In this document: positions 55,830-63,921 of the stretch, one piece after another
How positions within the stretch are numbered: position 1 is the first letter of the stretch
Layout: every line of letters begins with the position of its first letter
Source of the DNA: Deltaproteobacteria bacterium
GTDB taxonomy: Bacteria > Desulfobacterota > DSM-4660 > Desulfatiglandales > HGW-15
DNA length: 64,000 nt
NCBI GenBank assembly: GCA_019308985.1
Contig: JAFDHB010000002.1
Span: 15,838-79,837, forward strand
Direction: 5' to 3'
Made by a program: the position numbers and the translations under genes
Notes under the pieces: model-generated
Told to the model about the DNA's origin: nothing
Database searches by the model: none
What the model saw: the letters and a program-made list of their open reading frames with translations, nothing else

Positions 55830-56084
55830 TTACCCAGCGTATACACTGACCCTTTTTCTTGTCTTGCCCAACCTTTCAAAGGCCACCACGCCGTCGATCC
55901 TGGCAAAGAGGGTATAATCCCTTCCCACCCCGACATTCTCTCCGGGGTGAATCTTGGTGCCCCTTTGACGGACTAGAATACTGCCGCCCTTGACCCTTTG
56001 CCCTGCAAAGCGCTTTACACCGTATCTCTTTCCGGCGCTGTCCCTGCCGTTTCTGGAGCTTCCCCCTGCTTTCTTGTGTGCCAT
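55830..56084 (-). CDS. rpmA: 50S ribosomal protein L27
   Basis: An 84-residue protein near the peptidyl-transferase centre: [20 protein letters not shown] then [15 protein letters not shown]. No N-terminal extension needing cleavage, as in most Gram-negatives. Confidence 0.97.
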   Translation of the reverse strand: MAHKKAGGSSRNGRDSAGKRYGVKRFAGQRVKGGSILVRQRGTKIHPGENVGVGRDYTLFARIDGVVAFERLGKTRKRVSVYAG

Positions 56085-56137
56085 GACTCTAACCCTTCCA
56101 CGGATCCTGTGATCCTGATCTCTATTCTATTCGTATC

Positions 56138-56452
56138 CTATGGGGTTTCAATACCCTCTATTCTAACCAGGGAATATTGCTGTCGGTGCCCCCTGGTACG
56201 ACGATACCCCTTCCTCCTCTTGTACTTGAACACAATAACCTTGCGGGCCTTTCCCTCGGCGGTGAGCTTGCCAGTGACCGCAACCCCCTCCAGATAAGGC
56301 TTGCCCACCTCCACCTTTTCGCCGTTCGATGTCAGCAATACCTTGTCGAACCTCACCCTTTCACCCGGCGAACCCTCTATTTTCTCTATCCTGATTTCAT
56401 CGCCCGGGCCGACGCGATACTGTTTTCCCCCGGTTTGAATTATAGCATACAT
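56138..56452 (-). CDS. rplU: 50S ribosomal protein L21
   Basis: A 104-residue protein: MYAIIQTGGKQYRVGPGDEI opening and KRRKGYRRTRGHRQQYSLVR near the end are diagnostic. First gene of the rplU-rpmA-obgE-proB-proA-nadD-rsfS-M48 cluster, with a clear promoter about 90 bases upstream. Confidence 0.97.
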   Translation of the reverse strand: MYAIIQTGGKQYRVGPGDEIRIEKIEGSPGERVRFDKVLLTSNGEKVEVGKPYLEGVAVTGKLTAEGKARKVIVFKYKRRKGYRRTRGHRQQYSLVRIEGIETP

Positions 56453-56542
56453 CCCATTCTCTCCCAGAACCTCAAGGTATTTATTCCCATAAGGGTTTAC
56501 TTCTTTCGTCCCCGCATGAAACTTGAATCACTGCAAATTTTC

Positions 56543-56571
56543 ATTATATGGTCCAAGACGGAGCTAGTCAA
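56543..56571 (-). promoter_or_regulatory. strong sigma70-type promoter for rplU-rpmA-obgE
   Basis: On the minus strand, TTGACT (56566-56571), exactly 17 bases, then perfect TATAAT (56543-56548). The predicted start is about 80 bases before the rplU ATG. Confidence 0.8.
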
Positions 56572-56602
56572 ATAATTTTTTAGGAATTTAACCTGCAGGG
56601 TC

Positions 56603-56711
56603 TGCGCCCGAGCACCACCTCTCATCACAGGCCCTACCGACCCCACGCCTCCCTTTGGCGGACCTACATCCTCCCCGGGGAGGTGTCCACGACTCCTTCA
56701 TCCCGGGCGCA
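56603..56711 (-). ncRNA. candidate structured RNA of unknown class
   Basis: A GC-rich 109-base stretch closed by a perfect 8-bp stem, TGCGCCCG (56603-56610) with CGGGCGCA (56704-56711). Inside are CACCTC/GAGGTG pairing, the 14-bp palindrome CCTCCCCGGGGAGG and a CGCC/GGCG hairpin. It lies between tRNA-Arg and the rplU promoter, in a gap where no protein is recognised. Size suits a small RNA, but the SRP RNA tetraloop/GAAGCAG core is absent, and tmRNA, 6S and RNase P marks were not found. Strand is inferred from the tRNA. Confidence 0.35.
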
Positions 56712-56744
56712 CATCGAGAACGCCTCTGGGGACACGAAGAAAAG

Positions 56745-56818
56745 TGCCCCCGGCAAGACTCGAACTTGCGGCACCCAGATTAGGAATCTGGTGCTCTATC
56801 CACCTGAGCTACGGGGGC
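56745..56818 (-). tRNA. tRNA-Arg (CCT)
   Basis: Minus strand, starting GCCCCCGTAGCTCAGGTGG and ending CTTGCCGGGGGC-A. Acceptor arms GCCCCCG/CGGGGGC pair fully; anticodon stem CCAGA/TCTGG with loop TTCCTAA gives anticodon CCT; T-arm GCAAG/CTTGC. CCA is not encoded. It lies next to the rearranged region that starts at about 56.95 kb. Confidence 0.95.
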
Positions 56819-56840
56819 AAAATATACAATCAATCCCTTT

Positions 56841-56868
56841 GCCGATGGCTTCCTATTCGTCCATCGGC
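56841..56868. terminator. 8-bp hairpin between dctM remnant and tRNA-Arg
   Basis: GCCGATGG (56841-56848) and CCATCGGC (56861-56868) pair perfectly around a 12-base loop. It has no T-run. It lies 85 bases after the stop of the dctM remnant and 22 bases before the tRNA 5' end. Confidence 0.4.
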
Positions 56869-56952
56869 GCTGGAACATTATTCATCTATCAAATCTATTC
56901 AATTTGGTCAATTCTCTTTTGAAGATTTTGTCTGTTTACCGGTAGACAGCCC

Positions 56953-57063
56953 TTACCGACCCACCATGATTCCGAGTAGATAAAGCGCAATTTCCGGGAA
57001 AAGGGTCAAAATCACTACCCCGACCAGCCACATAAGAACAAAGGGAATAATGCTCCTGAAGAT
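56953..57063 (-). pseudogene. dctM: TRAP transporter large permease (DctM), 3' remnant
   Basis: In the frame shifted by one from the biotin-carrier gene, the minus strand reads IFRSIIPFVLMWLVGVVILT and on through LFPEIALYLLGIMVGR to a TAA. This is the usual last membrane segment of DctM-type permeases (about 36 of roughly 430 residues). Everything upstream of IFRS is gone; it joins directly to the 3' end of the biotin-carrier gene. Confidence 0.7.
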
Positions 57064-57797
57064 TCTTCCGGCGCTTCTTCGGGATTGATCAGGAACAATA
57101 CCTGATCGTATTCCACCATTTGATTGTCTTCTGCACAGACTTCCACTATACGCCCTCTGGCACCGGCCTTGACTGTATTAAAGAGTTTCATTACTTCGAT
57201 GAGACAAACCGTATCATTTTCATTGACGTAAGACCCCACTTCCACGAAAGGGGGGGCCCCCGGCTTGGGAGCACGGTAAAAGATACCCAACAGGGGAGAT
57301 TTGACAGGAACAAAGCCCGATTTATCAATAAGATCGGCATATTTCTCCTCGGCGACTTGGGAAGCCTGTTCCCGGGATGGAGAAGCTTGGGGTCCAAAGG
57401 CGTTATTACTCTTCCCTGGCTCAGTTTGTTCACTGGAAGTCACCTTATCATCCGGAACCCCTGCACCAGACATTGAAGGTTCCCTATCAGGCTCCTGAGG
57501 ATGCTTGCTGACCGTCAGATTGAAACCCTTCATCTCAAGGCGCAGCTCGTCAAAATCTGACTCGTTCACCAGGTCCAATATCTCGATTATTTCCTCATCA
57601 CTCGGAGGCGCAAACTCAATGCTTCTGCTCATGTGGTATGCTCCTGCTCGTGTGGAGATAATCGCGGCATCCTTCGCACCCAGATCGATTGCCATGCGTC
57701 TGAAAACCTCAAGATCATCCTCTATCTTGGAAGACGGTATTTCACGCTGTATCAGCTTTGGTTCAATCACTTCCTCGATGGGTTTCATTTCATTCAC
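57015..57797 (-). CDS. biotin carboxyl carrier-like protein with junction-derived C-terminus
   Basis: A 260-residue protein. The C-terminal biotinyl domain (about 172-240) starts VKSPLLGIFYRAPKPGAPPF and has the attachment site IEVMKLFN with K204. The middle (SDEEIIEILDLVNESDFDEL, about 70-105) resembles the AccB N-terminal helix-strand unit, followed by a variable linker. The first about 60 residues are extra and unrecognised. The last about 20 residues (EESSGALFPLFLCGWSG) are read out of frame through a dctM remnant, so the natural stop has been lost. It would serve a biotin-dependent carboxylase, but no carboxylase subunit is near. The GTG start overlaps the cysteine hydrolase stop. Confidence 0.75.
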   Translation of the reverse strand: MNEMKPIEEVIEPKLIQREIPSSKIEDDLEVFRRMAIDLGAKDAAIISTRAGAYHMSRSIEFAPPSDEEIIEILDLVNESDFDELRLEMKGFNLTVSKHPQEPDREPSMSGAGVPDDKVTSSEQTEPGKSNNAFGPQASPSREQASQVAEEKYADLIDKSGFVPVKSPLLGIFYRAPKPGAPPFVEVGSYVNENDTVCLIEVMKLFNTVKAGARGRIVEVCAEDNQMVEYDQVLFLINPEEAPEESSGALFPLFLCGWSG

Positions 57798-58459
57798 GCC
57801 CCTGCCCCCGCTTCCGCTTTCACCTGCTTCTGAAAGACTTCAATGAGGGTGATGGAATCGGAAACCGTGCCGAAAAACTTGCGGATATTGTTCAAGGTGG
57901 CCTCATGTTCTGCCTGGTCAAAGGCCCCGCAACAATCATCCAGCAGGACCACATTATAGTCATGATTAAATCCGTCCCTGGCCGTAGTTTCAACACAGAC
58001 ATTGGTGGCCACACCCGTGACAATGATATTTTCTATGCCCCTGCTCCGCAATATGAGGTCCAGGTCTGTTCCTACAAAGGCGCTATAGCGATGCTTGGTG
58101 ACTACACAATCACCTTCCCTCGGTGATACCAGGTAAAAATCGCTCCCCCAGGAATCAGGAGCGCAGATACCGGTTTCCTTGGGTTTACCCTCCAACCTGC
58201 TGAGCCAGGATGGAGAATTCGTCCACTGGCTGTGAGTCGTTTTGATAAATATGACGGGGACATTGAACTGACGGCATCTATCTATGAAGACGGCAAGGTT
58301 TTTGACCGCCTGCTCAACGTGTTCGAGGTCTACCTTTTTATATTTTGAGAATACACCTTGACTGTGACAAAAATCATTCTGAACATCTACCACGATCAAG
58401 GCCGTGTTGCGGTTGTTGACGCCAAGGGCCTCCAGTTTTGCGCCGCTTGTTCCTGCCAT
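57794..58459 (-). CDS. cysteine hydrolase, isochorismatase-like family
   Basis: A 221-residue enzyme with the catalytic triad of the family: Asp in LIVVDVQNDF (about 21-30), Lys in VVTKHRYSAF (about 119) and Cys in VTGVATNVCVETTARDGF (about 153). Members hydrolyse isochorismate, nicotinamide, N-carbamoyl compounds, biuret or ureidoacrylate; the substrate here is not clear. GAGGGG lies before the ATG. Its stop overlaps the start of the biotin-carrier gene. Confidence 0.88.
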   Translation of the reverse strand: MAGTSGAKLEALGVNNRNTALIVVDVQNDFCHSQGVFSKYKKVDLEHVEQAVKNLAVFIDRCRQFNVPVIFIKTTHSQWTNSPSWLSRLEGKPKETGICAPDSWGSDFYLVSPREGDCVVTKHRYSAFVGTDLDLILRSRGIENIIVTGVATNVCVETTARDGFNHDYNVVLLDDCCGAFDQAEHEATLNNIRKFFGTVSDSITLIEVFQKQVKAEAGAGA

Positions 58460-58534
58460 TTTACACCCCTCTCTGTCAAAGGCGATTGTTAGAAGGACCT
58501 CATTTGCATCCCCGACGTCCTTGGAGAAGAATTC

Positions 58535-58816
58535 TTAGATGGGAAGTCTCAGGAGTTTCCGGGCGTTGTCCTCGAATATTTTTTTCTTCTCATCGACCCC
58601 TATGTCCATCTGATTGATCGCCTCGATTGCCTGCCTCGTATATCGTTCGCCGAACTGGCTATCATAAGGGAAATCCGTGCCAAACAACATTTGATCGGCA
58701 CCGCAGAAGGAATGGGTGCACATCAAGCCCGCCCTGTTTCCATATATGGCCGTATCGTAGTAAAAGCAGTTCTTGGAATAAACAAGAGTGCAAAAGCTCC
58801 CAATGGTATGCTTCAA
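58535..58816 (-). pseudogene. amidohydrolase, C-terminal fragment
   Basis: A 93-residue frame reading FYYDTAIYGN, GADQMLFGTDFPYDSQFGER and KKKIFEDNARKLLRLP, which is the last quarter of an ACMSD/gamma-resorcylate-decarboxylase-type amidohydrolase (normally about 300-340 residues). The N-terminal HxH metal site is missing. Upstream sequence runs straight into the BKACE gene, whose stop overlaps the TTG that opens this frame, so a deletion has joined the two. Confidence 0.75.
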
Positions 58817-59703
58817 CGGCTCTTTTCATCCAGCGGCGGAATGTTGAGCATCTCCCTTGCTTCGGCAGGTGATGCGATCTCACAGCCCAGCTCTCTGGCT
58901 ATCCTTACTGTTCTCGCCACCAGTTGCGCATTACTCTCTGCCAATTCTCCCTTTCTATAATAAACATTGTCCTCAAAGCCCACACGGACATGACCACCCA
59001 ACAGAATGGATTGTGTTGTTGCAGGCAATTCATCCGTACCAACCCCCATGGTGCTGAACAACGCATTTTCAGGAAGGGCATCTACCAGTTGCAGCAAAAG
59101 TCTCGGTGAATAGCTCATGTACGAGCGGTTGATCCTCCGCATTCCCATGACAAAATTGTACCAGTAGGGCTTTTCCAAGAGCCCCTTTTCTATGAGAACA
59201 TAAGTATCCTCCATTACCACCGGGTTGAAAATTTCAAGCTCAGGCTTGATCCCCCTATCCAGCATGGCCTTTGCCCCGATTTCAATATCCTCAAGGGTGG
59301 TTATGTATATGTGCTCCTTGCCACCAAAGGTAATCATGCGCGGTATGGTAATGTCCAAAGAGGCCATCTCCGGGTCCATCTCGATGGACCTGATTCGCCC
59401 ATCCTTTCCCAGCCTTGGTATGTAGTCTGAAGCAGTGCTGTGTTGAATAATGATATCGCACTTCATGTCCCTTATTCGATGGTCAATCTCCCGCAAGACT
59501 TCGGGGTCAGATGTGGGACGGTTCGTTTCCTTCTCCCTTGCATGTATGTGTACGATGCTTGCACCTTCGTTCCATGCCTCATAGGTTGCTTGAGCGATTT
59601 CCTCGGGTTGCAAGGGGAGGTTTGGATTCGCTTCCTTGCCATGGAAGCCGCCGGTCGGGCATACCGTTACGATCAATTCTTCCGTTGTTCTCAGTTCCTT
59701 CAT
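58813..59703 (-). CDS. BKACE family protein (3-keto-5-aminohexanoate cleavage enzyme-like, DUF849)
   Basis: About 296 residues. BKACE enzymes cleave beta-keto acids with acetyl-CoA, giving acetoacetate and a CoA ester. Marks: VTVCPTGGFHGKEANPNLPL near the start, zinc His pair in IVHIHAREKE (about 51-60), the HSTASD segment, and GHVRVGFEDNVYYRKGELA (about 239-257). The C-terminus NIPPLDEKSR may have been altered by the deletion that follows. The ATG at 59703 has a GGTGGGG ribosome-binding site; the frame opens at 59718. Substrate not deducible. Confidence 0.88.
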   Translation of the reverse strand: MKELRTTEELIVTVCPTGGFHGKEANPNLPLQPEEIAQATYEAWNEGASIVHIHAREKETNRPTSDPEVLREIDHRIRDMKCDIIIQHSTASDYIPRLGKDGRIRSIEMDPEMASLDITIPRMITFGGKEHIYITTLEDIEIGAKAMLDRGIKPELEIFNPVVMEDTYVLIEKGLLEKPYWYNFVMGMRRINRSYMSYSPRLLLQLVDALPENALFSTMGVGTDELPATTQSILLGGHVRVGFEDNVYYRKGELAESNAQLVARTVRIARELGCEIASPAEAREMLNIPPLDEKSR

Positions 59704-59963
59704 TTGACTATTCCCCACCTGTCAAAAGGTGCCCTATTGCTGGTGCCGGTTCAAATTGTCTTTACGTGATTTCCCCAGAGAATCAGGTGATTGAAACAGG
59801 GAAAAACTGTTTGCTATTTCGATTGTTGCACATCTTCCATGAATCAAATTCTATAACGTGTGAACGTATTTTGCAACTCAAGAGCAAAGGCAAGATGATT
59901 CGTCTGTTCGTCATTTTTTTCTTGACATCAGAACGAAAGATATTCAAAGAAAATGAAATTACG

Positions 59964-60431
59964 ATGTCAGATAGTAAAATTCATATTGGCCCGGCAGAAG
60001 CCGTAGACGCCCTTATTGATGGAATTATTGATGCCTTTGCCCAATTTTCTGTTATCCCGTCACCAGCAGCTAATGCCCTTGCTGCCCGCGCTAATATAGT
60101 GGTCATAGCATGTGACAGGGAAAAGTTAGATAAAGCCCAGAGGACCGCAAGATATCTTAGTGCCACAGTACCGTCCGGGACATATAAAGGTCAAAAGGGG
60201 GTTGCCCCGGCCTTGGGGGTCATAGGGACTGCTGATTTCAACAAAAATGACAGTGCTGATTTTGTATATCAAATTACAAAAGCCATCCTGGAAAATACGG
60301 AATCATTGAAAAATGTTCATCCTGTTGGTGGAATGGTGCGTTCGTTCACAAAGGAGGAAGCCAAGATCTCACCCGTACCTATACATCCAGGTGTGTTGAA
60401 ATCCGCGAATGAGCCTGGTATAAGATATTGA
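59964..60431 (+). pseudogene. TAXI-family TRAP solute receptor, C-terminal fragment
   Basis: A 155-residue reading with PAEAVDALIDGIIDAFAQFS, VPSGTYKGQKG, DFVYQITKAILENTESLKN and PIHPGVLKSANEPG, all in family order. This is the second half of a TAXI receptor (normally about 320 residues). The signal peptide and first lobe are missing, upstream sequence in frame is unrelated, and there is no ribosome-binding site. Together with the dctM remnant it shows that TRAP uptake genes once stood here. Confidence 0.75.
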
Positions 60432-60526
60432 TATTATCACTCATTTCAATTTCTCAGCCTTGATTTTGTTATCCTTCGTGTTTCCACTGAAGCATCAAAT
60501 TTCAAAATTGAAGGAGTGAGCTCGCC

Positions 60527-61282
60527 ATGAAACTGAAAGGAAAGGTGGCCATCATTACAGGCAGTGCAAGAGGGATCGGAAAGGCTTACGCCATCAGACT
60601 ATCAGAAGAAGGCGCAAAAGTGGTTCTCGGCGATATTCTCGATACAACACCGGTCCAGGAAGAGATCGAATCTAAGGGCGGAGAGGCCATGTCTCTCAAA
60701 TTGGATGTTACGGATGAGAAAGCTACGGAAGAAATGGCATTAAAGACGGTCGATCGCTTCGGTAGGATTGACATACTTGTAAACAATGCAGCCATGTTTG
60801 CCACCATTGAAAAAAAACCCTTCTGGGAGATCTCGAGTTCCGAGTGGGATGATGTGATCAGGGTCAACCTAAAGGGTACTTTTCTCTGTTGTAAGGCCGT
60901 ATTCCCCCAAATGAAAAAGCAGGGAAGCGGCAAGATAATTAACATCTCATCCGGGACCTTTTACAAAGGGGTTCCCTTCTTCCTTCACTATGTAACAACC
61001 AAGGGAGGTATCATTGCCTTTACCAGGGCCATGTCCAGAGAATTGGGAGATTACGGCATCTGTGTAAACGCAATAGCTCCAGGTTTGACGATTAGTGACG
61101 GTGTAATAGAGAACCCTTCTTACACCGATGAATACAACGAGATGGTAGTCCGTGAGCGGTGTATCAAAAGGATCGAAACACCAGAAGACCTGACCGGTAC
61201 AGTTGTCTTTCTTGCCTCCGAGGACAGCGATATGATCACCGGACAAACTATCGTGGTTGATGGTGGTGCCGTGTTTAACTAG
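60527..61282 (+). CDS. short-chain dehydrogenase/reductase
   Basis: A 251-residue NAD(P)-dependent oxidoreductase of the classical SDR family. The cofactor motif is TGSARGIGKAYA (about 10-21), NNAA at about 87-90, catalytic Ser in INISSGTF, and the YxxxK motif as YVTTKGG (about 157-163), then a VNAIAPGLT segment. The end TGQTIVVDGGAVFN is canonical. Closest in type to FabG or hydroxyacyl-CoA dehydrogenases, but the substrate is unknown. It follows the TAXI fragment by 95 bases with GAAGGAG before the ATG. Confidence 0.88.
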   Translation: MKLKGKVAIITGSARGIGKAYAIRLSEEGAKVVLGDILDTTPVQEEIESKGGEAMSLKLDVTDEKATEEMALKTVDRFGRIDILVNNAAMFATIEKKPFWEISSSEWDDVIRVNLKGTFLCCKAVFPQMKKQGSGKIINISSGTFYKGVPFFLHYVTTKGGIIAFTRAMSRELGDYGICVNAIAPGLTISDGVIENPSYTDEYNEMVVRERCIKRIETPEDLTGTVVFLASEDSDMITGQTIVVDGGAVFN

Positions 61283-61339
61283 TCTTTCCGGCAAAGAATG
61301 TGATTTGATGAATTCTCTATTAAAAAACCTTCAAAGATT

Positions 61340-61527
61340 GATGAACTCGTAAAAAGTCAAAATTGGGATGGCGAAGCAAGAAGCTTCAAGTTCAAGGCGC
61401 GCGAATCTCGTGTGATGAGGCGTACTTAGCGTACGCCGCAATCATTTACCCCGTTAAATAACTCTGAATTCACAACTATTGAACGCACGATGTTCAACGC
61501 AGAAATTGGACTTTTTGCGAAGCCATC
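61340..61527. repeat. dispersed repeat family R1, copy C with internal replacement
   Basis: Left end GATGAACTCGTAAAAAGTC, hairpin GGCGTAC-TTAGC-GTACGCC and right end GACTTTTTGCGAAGCCATC match copy A. After GCCGCAATCA, the 15 bases seen in copy A are replaced by about 50 unrelated AT-rich bases (61445-61494), after which the element resumes at CAACGCAGAAATTGG. Confidence 0.8.
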
Positions 61528-61563
61528 AAGATTATTTGAAAAAAAAGGGAAGGAGATGAGGAA

Positions 61564-63333
61564 ATGGCATTTGAAGGATACAATGGAACCATGTTCAGCA
61601 AAGAGTGGAAAACCTCGGAAAGAAAACACGGCATGGTGGTTGAAAGGGACGTGAAGATCCCCATGAAGGACGGCATTAAGTTGAGCTGTGATGTCTTCAG
61701 GCCTGACAGCGGTGATAAGTTCCCGGCAATTCTGGGGTTTCATTGTTATCACCAGTCCGCTCAAACCAGCCAGATAAAACCAACCGCCATATCCACGGCC
61801 CAGTGGCGGCATCCGGGTCAGGAAAGGACCAATGCATCCCTTGAGAGTGGCGATCCGAATTTCTTTGCCCGCCGGGGATATGTCCATGTCGTGTGTAACG
61901 CACGGGGAACAGGCAAGTCCGAAGGGGAGTGGGACTTTTCGGGTCCCACTGAGGTCCAGGATGCCTATGAAGTCATCGAATGGATGGCGGCCCAGCCCTG
62001 GTGCGATGGTAATGTAGGCATGTTCGGGGTCTCCTATTTTGCTTGGATCCAATTGTTTGTTGCCACCCTAAACCCGCCTCACCTGAAAACCATTTTCTGC
62101 CCCTGGGGATCAACGGACTTTTACAGGGATATAGTCTATCGAGGAGGTATCCTTGCTTACCGATGGCCTGTGGGGTGGAGCCAGACATCCTTGACCTACT
62201 CCAATTGCAGGCCCGCGAATCATAGCAAGGAGGAACTCGGGGAGGATGGGTACAGGAAGGCCATAGAGGCATTGTTGAAACATGAGGATATCAGGATGGT
62301 ACCGGAACTGGTTCAAACACTGAAAAACCCTGAGGCAGGAGTGAATCCCTTCATCGTGGACCTTTTGCTCCATCCCTTCTATGACAAGTTTTGGAAGGAC
62401 AGGACCGTGGACTATGATAAGATCAAGATACCTGCCTATATCGGGGCTGATTGGGGTTGTACGGGGATACACTTGCCCGCGGCCTTTCGTAGCTGGGAAA
62501 AACTCAAGGTGCCCAAAAAGATGATCGTGGGACCGCCCATCTACTTAGATAGACCGCTCTACCAATTGCAATACGAGGCTATTCGCTGGTTCGATCATTG
62601 GCTCAAAGGGATGGACACAGGGATCATGGATGAACCGCCCATTCGCCTCTTCATCATGGGGACGGGCGAATGGAAGGAGACACGCGAGTGGCCCTTACAA
62701 GAGACGAAATGGACCCCCTTTTACCTGCACGAAGAGGGGCTCCTATCAGAACACGAGTTCTGGCCTAATGAAGGCAGCGATTCCTTTGAAGACTCCCCGT
62801 GGATGCGCGGGCACCTGAAATACTGCACTCCGCCCCTGGTTGAGAACACTGAGGTCGCAGGGCCCATAACGCTCAAATTGTACGCCTCGGCCACTGAGCC
62901 GGAGATCCTATGGATCGTATCACTCCTGGAAATTGATGCCCAAGGCAATGAAAGGTTGCTCACAAAGGGCTGGTTGCGGGGTACTCACAGGGCCATTGAT
63001 CCTGAAAGATCAAACCCCTGGGAACCCTTCCACCCCCATGACAAGGCCGAGGAACTGACACCGGGAGAGATCTACGAATTCGATATCTCGCTGGTACCTA
63101 CCGCAAACCTGTTCAGGGCTGGCTCTCGTATCGCCCTTAAAATCAGTTCTGTGGATGATGAACCAACCAATCCCCTTGAACTGATTGCATGCGGCAGCCT
63201 TCGGAGCCAGTCCGTATCCAGGATTACGGTGTATCGCAATTCGGATTATCCCTCTTGCCTGGTTCTACCCGTCACGAGGGGCAATATTTTGGGGACATTC
63301 ATGTCAGGAGGAAAGTATCCCGGTACCGAGTGA
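61564..63333 (+). CDS. CocE/NonD family hydrolase
   Basis: A 589-residue alpha/beta hydrolase of the CocE/X-Pro dipeptidyl-peptidase S15 type, cleaving esters or acyl-peptide bonds. DVKIPMKDGIKLSCDVFRPD opens it; VVCNARGTGKSEGEWDF (about 107-123), the nucleophile motif GVSYFAW (about 158-164, Ser), and a C-terminal jelly-roll beginning near GPITLKLYASATEPE (about 435) are typical. GGAAGGAG precedes the ATG. No signal peptide. Substrate unknown; it lies with SDR and MaoC-like genes that suggest acyl-CoA or ester breakdown. Confidence 0.88.
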   Translation: MAFEGYNGTMFSKEWKTSERKHGMVVERDVKIPMKDGIKLSCDVFRPDSGDKFPAILGFHCYHQSAQTSQIKPTAISTAQWRHPGQERTNASLESGDPNFFARRGYVHVVCNARGTGKSEGEWDFSGPTEVQDAYEVIEWMAAQPWCDGNVGMFGVSYFAWIQLFVATLNPPHLKTIFCPWGSTDFYRDIVYRGGILAYRWPVGWSQTSLTYSNCRPANHSKEELGEDGYRKAIEALLKHEDIRMVPELVQTLKNPEAGVNPFIVDLLLHPFYDKFWKDRTVDYDKIKIPAYIGADWGCTGIHLPAAFRSWEKLKVPKKMIVGPPIYLDRPLYQLQYEAIRWFDHWLKGMDTGIMDEPPIRLFIMGTGEWKETREWPLQETKWTPFYLHEEGLLSEHEFWPNEGSDSFEDSPWMRGHLKYCTPPLVENTEVAGPITLKLYASATEPEILWIVSLLEIDAQGNERLLTKGWLRGTHRAIDPERSNPWEPFHPHDKAEELTPGEIYEFDISLVPTANLFRAGSRIALKISSVDDEPTNPLELIACGSLRSQSVSRITVYRNSDYPSCLVLPVTRGNILGTFMSGGKYPGTE

Positions 63334-63483
63334 TTGTTCTTGACTTGAATATCAATCTTGATAAAGCCAGGTTGCTCGTGCGGATTGTCGCATGACAACA
63401 ACGCCTTTTGAGATAGCCCGGACATACGACCCAGGTAAATAGGGGCGACAGTGATCCTGACAATCGATCGTGGAGAATGAAAC

Positions 63484-63921
63484 ATGTACTTTGAAGAATT
63501 CGTTGAAGGAAAACAGATAATCACCGGAGAAAGGAAAATCACGTCCGAGGATCTGGATGCCTTTCTGGATATTTGCGGACTGCATTTGCCAATGTTTCTT
63601 AGTGACGAAGGCGCTCAAAGAATGGGGCACGAAAGACGCATCGTCCCCGGCCCCCTGATCCTTTCAATGGTCATGGGCCTGATCAGAGACACAGGCTGGT
63701 TTGATCACGTTGTCGCTGTCCTCGAATTCAGGGAGCTCCGCTTCAAGAAGGCCTTGCACCCGGAGGAGCCCATAAAAGCCGCAGTAAGGGTGAGGCAGCT
63801 TAAGCCGTCAAACAATCCCGGCCGGGGTCTTGCCGTGCTGGGGATTGAAGCCGTCCATGAGAACGGTGAAACATTGCTCACCACGGAGGCAAGATACCTG
63901 ATCCAAACTCGAAGTACTTAA
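63484..63921 (+). CDS. MaoC-like hotdog-fold dehydratase
   Basis: A 145-residue protein with the MaoC/hotdog layout: YFEEFVEGKQIITGERKITS at the start, then a long central helix (IVPGPLILSMVMGLIRDTG, about 57-75) and strands ending LLTTEARYLIQ. MaoC proteins hydrate enoyl-CoA. The usual Asp/His pair (D-x4-H) is not clean: the region reads DICGLHLPMFLSDEGA, so activity is uncertain. It is probably downstream of the CocE-type gene in the same direction, 150 bases away. Confidence 0.75.
   Translation: MYFEEFVEGKQIITGERKITSEDLDAFLDICGLHLPMFLSDEGAQRMGHERRIVPGPLILSMVMGLIRDTGWFDHVVAVLEFRELRFKKALHPEEPIKAAVRVRQLKPSNNPGRGLAVLGIEAVHENGETLLTTEARYLIQTRST

Noticed and set aside
56603..56711. SRP (4.5S) RNA
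   Set aside because: Length and terminal pairing fit, but the conserved GGAA loop with the GAAGCAG side is absent on both strands.
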